A stretch of DNA of 9,649 bases from positions 1 to 9,649 of the forward strand of contig JAITFM010000064.1 in assembly GCA_031281335.1 (NCBI GenBank), written 5' to 3'. Positions within the stretch are counted from its first letter, which is position 1. Each line of letters opens with the position of its first letter. The notes under the pieces were generated by a model, which was not told the DNA's origin, did not search any database, and saw only the letters and a program-made list of their open reading frames with translations. The position numbers were made by a program, and so were the translations under genes. Shown piece after piece: positions 6,534-9,649 of the stretch. This DNA comes from Rickettsiales bacterium (GTDB taxonomy: Bacteria > Pseudomonadota > Alphaproteobacteria > Rickettsiales > Anaplasmataceae).

Positions 6534-7337
6534 TTACTTACCCTTTTTAAAAGGCATGTTTTCATTGAACAAGCAGACTGTACTTGACCCGTTTCTTAGG
6601 GTAAACACTGAGCCCACTCTTTCAATTATAAGATAATCATCAGCTGTACGGAAATTTACTAGAGATTCATATCCTGCAGAACCAACCATAAAGACTGCTG
6701 GAAAATCAGAATTTGTCTTATTAAACTGCAGATATGTGAATTTCCCGTCATCAAAGACTTTAGTTGGTATTATTGACTCACTACCTTTTATATGTGAGAT
6801 GGAATAATTAAAATTTAAGCCTTTCTTTACAACCTCAATATCACTTATGTCAGGAATAGTGTTGGGGTTAGCTTGCTCGAGGATATCACCGTTGTTGGTT
6901 GTGTAAATTTCATCACTATTGAATAGTGGATAAAGAAACCTTACTTCATATGCTAATCTTGGATCATCCAATCCAGTTGCTTCCTCAGCATGAAGTTCAA
7001 AGTAATAAACTCTTTTGTTAGTAATTACAGTTGCGTTAGTGTCAGCGATATCATCTATAGGCTTGATAAATAACCTATTACCTTGAGGAACGAGCTGCCA
7101 ACCAGTTGAATCGCCCATTGAAAGGTTTTGTATTACTTCACCTGGCTCAAATAATATGCTCGACTGGTAACCATAAAAACCAGTGTACTTATGTATAGCC
7201 TGTGGATTATAATTGATGACCTTTATGTGACTGTCTACAGCTATTGGACGCGGTTCCTGTTTTGCAAGTGCATCACCACCACAAAAAAACAACAGCACAA
7301 CAAACAGTAAACTAATCATAGTATTAAAATTATACAC
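6534..7337 (-). CDS. virB9: Orphan VirB9-family type IV secretion protein
   Basis: VirB9/CagX/TrbG proteins form the outer-membrane core complex of P-type (Rickettsiales vir) type IV secretion with VirB7 and VirB10, on the periplasmic side. A signal peptide is visible (hydrophobic run about 8-24 ending DALA, then KQEPRPIAVDSHIKVI). The N-terminal lobe includes ILFEPGEVIQNLSMGDSTGW (61-80), LFIKP (89-93) and the VYYFEL strand (110-115). The C-terminal lobe has FTYLQFNKTNSDFPAVFMV (200-218), then YLIIERVGSVFTLRNG (235-250). Length is near the family norm. The longest frame starts at a GTG (7337); the ATG at 7319, six codons in, fits the signal peptide better and would give 261 aa. No other vir gene is near, so this is probably the solitary second paralogue (virB9-2) known in Wolbachia, Ehrlichia and Anaplasma; that paralogue assignment is inferred from context. 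Confidence 0.88.
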   Translation of the reverse strand: MYNFNTMISLLFVVLLFFCGGDALAKQEPRPIAVDSHIKVINYNPQAIHKYTGFYGYQSSILFEPGEVIQNLSMGDSTGWQLVPQGNRLFIKPIDDIADTNATVITNKRVYYFELHAEEATGLDDPRLAYEVRFLYPLFNSDEIYTTNNGDILEQANPNTIPDISDIEVVKKGLNFNYSISHIKGSESIIPTKVFDDGKFTYLQFNKTNSDFPAVFMVGSAGYESLVNFRTADDYLIIERVGSVFTLRNGSSTVCLFNENMPFKKGK

Positions 7338-7452
7338 AGACCATCATTTTATCACTGAGAGACATAAACTGCAACTGTTAATACCAGTTCCCACTACACA
7401 GGGGGCAGGTATGTCACTTTACCACGCTATTCTCTTGTATCTTGTCAAATCT

Positions 7453-7489
7453 GTGCATGCTAAAACAAATAAAAGCTTACAGCATGCAC
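7453..7489. repeat. Perfect 9-bp inverted repeat after ankyrin gene
   Basis: GTGCATGCT (7453-7461) and AGCATGCAC (7481-7489) are exact complements around a 19-base AT-rich spacer containing AAGCTT. It begins 13 bases beyond the ankyrin stop on the minus strand. No T run follows in either direction, so it is not a standard terminator, but it could stabilise the 3' end of the transcript or be a protein-binding dyad. Confidence 0.5.
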
Positions 7490-7502
7490 TTAACAAATTG
7501 AA

Positions 7503-8486
7503 TTACACCTTATGCTCTTTAGAATATCCAGCAGTGAATACATCAGAAAGCACGCTCTGAGCAGCATCCCATGTACCCATATTAGGATTTTTTTGCTTCT
7601 CTTCACTAACTTTTTCACAAAATTTTCCGACACCATACCCTACTAATGTACCAAATACTACAGCTGCAATAAATATTGCAACAACACCACCAACAGGAAT
7701 TAAAGTAGCAGCACCTGCAAAATATGCTAGGCATAGGCCTAAGCCTAACAATAAGCCAGCGGAAGCAGTCATAATAGGCAACTTATTCTCTTTTGTACTG
7801 TTTAGTATAGAAGAAACGTTTTCTCGGTCCTTATTTTTGTTTTCTGCATCCTTTAAAAGCTGTTTCACATTTTTGTCTGTGGCTAAGTCTCTTGGAGTTT
7901 CGCCACGGTTATTCTGTAATGAAGGATCCCCTCCTCCTGTTAATAGAGTCTTTATTGCTTCTGTATGGCCATTTTGAGCAGCAAAATGTAAAGGAGTCAT
8001 CCCATAAGTGTCTTGCACATTAACGTCGATACCTTCTTTTTTTAATAGAGCCTCTACTGTTCCTATACGGCCATTTTGAGCAGCATAGTGTAAAGGAGTC
8101 CTCCCATAAGTATTTTGCATATTAACTTTGATACCTTCTTTTTTTAATAGAGCCTCTACTATCCCTATATTACCATTTTGAGCAGCCCAGTGTAAAAGAG
8201 GCCGTTTACCATCATATCGCACGTTAACGTTGATGTTTTCTACTTCTAATAGAGCTTCTACTACTCTCTTATTGTCAGTATAGGCAGCTATACTCAATAG
8301 TGTGTGGCGAGTTTTATCTTCTAATGAGAATTGATAATTCACATCAAAATTTTTATTTTTCCACAATTTATATGTGTCATTATACTGTTTTTCTAATTTC
8401 GTTTTTATTTGTTCAAGTATATTATCATTACTTTCAGATTCTACCGTGTTCAATATTTTTTTCCAATTTTCCATTTTTAAAACCAT
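7503..8486 (-). CDS. Ankyrin-repeat protein with hydrophobic C-terminal tail
   Basis: Ankyrin repeats bind other proteins; in Wolbachia and relatives such proteins are frequent candidate effectors. This one has 327 aa: a polar N-terminal helix region (1-57), ankyrin repeats at about 58-92, 93-127, 128-162 and 163-195, and a partial fifth at 196-212. Repeat hallmarks are LLHWAAQNG, PLHYAAQNG and PLHFAAQNG, followed by EALLKKEG. A charged linker leads to two hydrophobic glycine/alanine-rich segments (about 237-258 and 262-287) that could form a membrane hairpin, then a polar 40-residue tail. No N-terminal signal peptide is seen. AGGAG (8496-8492) sits five bases before the ATG at 8486; a second ATG is four codons in. 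The host target and secretion are unknown. The nearby virB9 does not prove delivery by type IV secretion. Confidence 0.9.
   Translation of the reverse strand: MVLKMENWKKILNTVESESNDNILEQIKTKLEKQYNDTYKLWKNKNFDVNYQFSLEDKTRHTLLSIAAYTDNKRVVEALLEVENINVNVRYDGKRPLLHWAAQNGNIGIVEALLKKEGIKVNMQNTYGRTPLHYAAQNGRIGTVEALLKKEGIDVNVQDTYGMTPLHFAAQNGHTEAIKTLLTGGGDPSLQNNRGETPRDLATDKNVKQLLKDAENKNKDRENVSSILNSTKENKLPIMTASAGLLLGLGLCLAYFAGAATLIPVGGVVAIFIAAVVFGTLVGYGVGKFCEKVSEEKQKNPNMGTWDAAQSVLSDVFTAGYSKEHKV
7969..8184 (-). repeat. Near-identical 102-bp DNA modules encoding ankyrin repeats
   Basis: Within the ankyrin gene, a 31-bp block is exact at 8028-8058 and 8130-8160, 102 bp (34 codons) apart. The neighbouring block CATTTTGAGCAGC recurs at about 7969, 8071 and 8173, with TGTAAAGGAGTC and CCCATAAGT also shared between the first two. 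Nucleotide identity at this level, including third codon positions, points to recent internal duplication or ongoing unequal recombination rather than only protein-level constraint. Confidence 0.8.
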
Positions 8487-8814
8487 AATTTCTCCTGTTA
8501 AAATCTTTATGTAAAATTATTAGTAATTGTTTTAGTTGACTGTAGCTTGATTAATAAGTAAACATGCTACGAATTAGCATTACACACAATCCAATTATTT
8601 ACTCTTTACAAAAACCGCAAAAAAGTACCTATATTTATGAGAACAAGCCGAGTAAAAATGTGGCTGTGAAAATAGAAACGTAAAACTGTTGCAACAAAGC
8701 TAGGCAAATTGGTTCGTATATAAATGTGGTAGAAGTAGGCTAATATAGCTGGTTTTGCGTTGTATTAAATTACTATAGACAAAAGTTCGCACAGGTTACA
8801 AGGTTGATCGTCTA
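8487..8814. other. Gene-free spacer upstream of the ankyrin gene
   Basis: AT-rich sequence with stops in all frames and no tRNA-like fold seen. It must carry the ankyrin promoter on the minus strand, but I find no convincing -35/-10 pair. The stretch 8690-8800 is less AT-biased than its surroundings and may be decayed coding or insertion-sequence material, but no recognisable protein fragment emerges. Confidence 0.4.
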
Positions 8815-8925
8815 ATACCAATGGTAATAGGACGAATTAAAAGGAGTGCCTTCTGCCTATAACTGGAGGATTTTGGCGAATTTGTGATGTGTTCTGTTTG
8901 ACTTCCCGATAACGAAAATTGGTAT
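8815..8925. repeat. Possible miniature element with 8-bp terminal inverted repeats
   Basis: ATACCAAT (8815-8822) and ATTGGTAT (8918-8925) are exact complements bounding 111 bp of more mixed composition than its neighbours. Such a unit could be a miniature transposable element or the trimmed end of an insertion sequence. Only 8 bp match and no clear target-site duplication is seen, so the call is weak. It abuts the right arm of the long inverted repeat. Confidence 0.3.
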
Positions 8926-8931
8926 AGCCTT

Positions 8932-9278
8932 TATGTTTAAGAAATTTACCAAACGAGAAAAAAAAGAAAAAAGAAGCCCCGGTCAATACCTGTTCAAAAA
9001 TATTGGCATCTTTTTAGTCTTAAACGCTGCAATCTAGCTGCTTTTAAACCGCAATTAACCTTAGCTTAATGTTTAAGAAATTTACTAAGCAGAAAAAAAG
9101 ACAAAAGAAACCCCGTGGTAGAAGTTGCTCACTCTCTAATCCTGCAAATTGGCGTACTATACTGTCTTAAACGACTTATAAGCGCGTTTCAGCTTGTATA
9201 GGGAAAAACCTAGAAGTCTAGGTGAAATTAATAAAGACATGAGGTGCACATAGTACAAAAAATTAAACATAAGACGCC
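8932..9278. repeat. Right arm of long degenerate inverted repeat
   Basis: Reverse complement counterpart of 27-362, with exact blocks at 8936-8965 (30 bp) and 9163-9199 (37 bp) and shorter matches such as 9018-9042 to 256-280. Like the left arm it has two internal copies of GTTTAAGAAATTTAC (8935-8949 and 9071-9085), 136 bp apart. The arms differ most at 9133-9162, where this arm holds GGCGTACTAT (9151-9160), a motif that the left arm carries instead at 27-36. No open frame of note. Confidence 0.8.
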
Positions 9279-9531
9279 GACCGTGACACTTTCGTCGTTT
9301 AATCTGCACAGATTGAAGCTAAATGAATAGCTCCAATAATATGATAAGGGTAACGGCGAAAGTTGTCAAGTAGTTTTTTTTGTTTCTATTGGGTAACAGC
9401 CGGATCAAATTGCAATGTTTATGCAGTTGTGGGTCTCAAGTGGTTGGCTATGTAGCCCATAAGTCTAATAAAAATTTACATATACAGGAAAGGTTGGTAA
9501 CATTACCTAAATAGAGATCATTATTATAATT
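9279..9531. other. carB leader region with small palindromes
   Basis: No gene is seen. Three compact dyads with two-base centres occur: AATCTGCACAGATT (9301-9314), GGCTATGTAGCC (9446-9457) and GGTAACATTACC (9496-9507). The last two lie 75 and 25 bases before the carB ATG and could affect its transcription or translation. No Shine-Dalgarno of strength, attenuator peptide or known riboswitch core is recognised. Confidence 0.4.
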
Positions 9532-9649
9532 ATGCCAAAACGTACAGATATAGAATCTATATTAGTAATAGGAGCAGGTCCAATAATTATAGGTCAGGCG
9601 TGCGAATTTGATTATTCCGGAACTCAGAGTTGCAAGGTACTAAAAAGCG
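9532..9649 (+). CDS. carB: Carbamoyl-phosphate synthase large subunit, N-terminal fragment
   Basis: Only the first 39 codons are in the window. [18 protein letters not shown] followed by [20 protein letters not shown] is the conserved CarB start: the GAGPI-IGQ loop opens the first ATP-grasp half (carboxyphosphate site). CarB with CarA makes carbamoyl phosphate from glutamine, bicarbonate and ATP for pyrimidines and arginine. carA is not next to it upstream; the preceding kilobase has no gene. The truncation is the window edge, not a mutation. Confidence 0.95.
   Translation, partial: MPKRTDIESILVIGAGPIIIGQACEFDYSGTQSCKVLKS

Noticed and set aside
8300..8488. Plus-strand open frame opposite the ankyrin gene start
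   Set aside because: It is antisense to the conserved N-terminal and first ankyrin repeat codons, with a hydrophobic low-complexity product and no ribosome binding site.
9279..9531. A tRNA or small structured RNA in the carB leader
   Set aside because: No T-loop GTTCRA motif or acceptor pairing could be found on either strand; the dyads are too short for a cloverleaf.

Overview
The window looks like chromosome from an insect-type Wolbachia (Alphaproteobacteria, Rickettsiales). The evidence is low G+C, reductive gene content, a lone VirB9 paralogue of the type IV secretion system, an ankyrin-repeat protein, alphaproteobacterial PopZ, DksA and CcmB, and AT-rich modular intergenic repeats. The genus is inferred from the protein sequences and repeat style; no search was run.

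Layout. Bases 1-604 are repeat-rich and hold no convincing gene: the left arm of a long inverted repeat, then four short tandem units. Next come pdxJ (+), overlapping tail to tail with a small HU/IHF-family gene (-), and the ribosomal pair rplM-rpsI (-) behind a clear sigma70-type promoter. A plus-strand cluster follows: a TolC-family outer membrane channel, a PopZ-like polar organiser and the rRNA methyltransferase gene rlmE. It converges on ccmB (-). dksA (+) diverges from ccmB and converges on an orphan virB9 (-). An ankyrin gene (-) with a hydrophobic C-terminal segment lies beyond virB9. Bases 8487-9531 hold no gene; they contain a possible miniature element, the right arm of the inverted repeat and the carB leader. 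carB (+) begins at 9532 and runs off the window.

Function. Most genes are housekeeping: vitamin B6 synthesis (pdxJ), translation (rplM, rpsI, rlmE), nucleoid structure, cytochrome c maturation or haem handling (ccmB), transcription control (dksA), and pyrimidine/arginine precursor synthesis (carB). The envelope and host-facing genes are tolC, virB9 and the ankyrin gene.

Most notable points: (1) rlmE has no ATG, GTG or TTG early enough to include its conserved N-terminus and catalytic Lys, so an AUA start is likely; (2) a roughly 340-bp inverted repeat, itself built of internal modules, brackets about 8.6 kb; (3) DksA lacks two of its four zinc cysteines; (4) the ankyrin protein has near-identical DNA modules and a membrane-like tail. 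I see no phage, CRISPR, toxin-antitoxin or defence system here.
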